Of a stretch of 30,646 nt of DNA, positions 30,337 to 30,646 are shown piece by piece. The translations under genes and the position numbers were made by a program. Source of the stretch: JBJXFE01 sp046153875 (GTDB lineage Bacteria > Planctomycetota > Phycisphaerae > Phycisphaerales > UBA1924). The first letter of the stretch is position 1, and the number at the start of each line of letters is the position of its first letter. The DNA lies in the NCBI GenBank assembly GCA_046153875.1, contig JBJXFE010000011.1, positions 1 to 30,646 on the forward strand, read 5' to 3'. Under the pieces are notes generated by a model. That model was not told where the DNA came from and ran no database searches. It saw only the letters and a program-made list of their open reading frames with translations.

Positions 30337-30646
30337 GACCCTCTCCTTCTCCTGGTTAAGGCGTACACCGAGCCCGCCATGAACACCAAGACTGTACCGG
30401 AAGTCGGAATGACCGCCGCAATGCGGAGGCCCATCGCGCTCTGTGTTGAACCCGGAGAAATGAAGAACCCGAACATGTAGATACGGTCGAAGGTCGCGGG
30501 CGAGGAGGTCGCCATCGAACCCTTGCTCCCCCGGTCCACGGGGCCTTCGATCGGCCAGTAGAACTCGGTGTGCTCCGCCGTCATGCCCGTCATGTCCAGC
30601 AGGCCCCACGGGGACTGCGTCTGCGGGTACGAACCCAGCGGGATGT
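30306..30646 (-). CDS. C-terminus of a formylglycine-generating-enzyme-like (SUMF1/FGE) protein with PEP-CTERM-like anchor, partial
   Basis: The frame is open to the right window edge, so the N-terminus is missing. The visible 112 residues begin IPLGSYPQTQSPWGLLDMTG, matching the conserved VGSYPxNxxGLYDMxGNVxEW region of FGE/SUMF1-type proteins; the NVxEW part is here MTAEHTEF. A GLRIAAVIP strand follows (FGE GFRxA), and it runs into VIPTSGTVLVFMAGSVYALTRRRR, a PEP-CTERM-like signal: a P-x-x-G motif, a hydrophobic helix and an Arg cluster. Such anchors are recognised by an exosortase in planctomycetes. The chain continues 11 residues past RRRR to a TGA at 30306-30308, which is unusual; most anchors end at the arginines. 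The gene overlaps the 36-codon ORF by 31 bp. Confidence 0.7.
   Translation of the reverse strand, partial: IPLGSYPQTQSPWGLLDMTGMTAEHTEFYWPIEGPVDRGSKGSMATSSPATFDRIYMFGFFISPGSTQSAMGLRIAAVIPTSGTVLVFMAGSVYALTRRRRGSCSPVLPVGC

Overview
The window is high-GC DNA that most resembles a planctomycete of the Phycisphaerae type. The evidence is an enlarged SecE with a long extracytoplasmic insert, many secreted proteins with C-terminal sorting tags, zinc-ribbon membrane proteins with a C-x-x-CGYDLxGL motif, a PEP-CTERM-like anchor, and GTG starts with little codon constraint. This placement is inference; no rRNA is present. I see no CRISPR array, prophage or complete insertion sequence.

Layout. (1) 1-2288: a minus-strand operon of an ECF-like sigma factor, an unrecognised 358-residue protein and the start of a third gene at the left edge, with a divergent small GIY-YIG-like gene. 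(2) 2303-3423: two tandem META-domain lipoproteins; the downstream one abuts a decapitated copy of a dockerin-like tag. (3) 3485-6965: the translation/export cluster, transcribed leftward as tRNA-Thr, tuf, rpmG, tRNA-Trp, secE, nusG from a clear promoter. The usual rplK-rplA-rplJ-rplL-rpoBC genes do not follow nusG. (4) 7111-14015: a large secreted astacin/beta-helix protein, lpd, a small unknown gene, and two secreted proteins (HAF-repeat and beta-sandwich type); three of these carry the same paired Cys-containing dockerin-like tag. (5) 14025-18320: a PH-like membrane protein, GDP-fucose synthase, an S9 peptidase, and a DUF433/DUF5615 toxin-antitoxin-like pair. (6) 18368-23867: an Uup-like ABC-F ATPase, two paralogous zinc-ribbon membrane proteins and a secreted beta-helix protein. 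(7) 23875-30646: metallophosphatase, divergent protein kinase, membrane-anchored amidase, small lipoprotein, TrmL, a double thioredoxin-fold protein without CxxC, a TrmH-family methyltransferase, a 36-codon secreted ORF, and the C-terminus of a formylglycine-generating-enzyme-like protein with a PEP-CTERM-like anchor.

Two sequence-wide patterns stand out. First, short period-7/8 purine-rich tandem repeats sit immediately 3' of six consecutive minus-strand genes (3458-7110); one is a candidate G-quadruplex. Second, promoters follow a TTGRNN-16 nt-TANNNT rule, and several other genes have a TACNNT -10 box only 5-8 nt before the start codon, suggesting leaderless transcripts.

The most interesting candidate system is the family of paired Cys-containing EF-hand-like tags. 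They are shared by unrelated secreted passengers, and one occurs as an orphan tag next to a lipoprotein gene.
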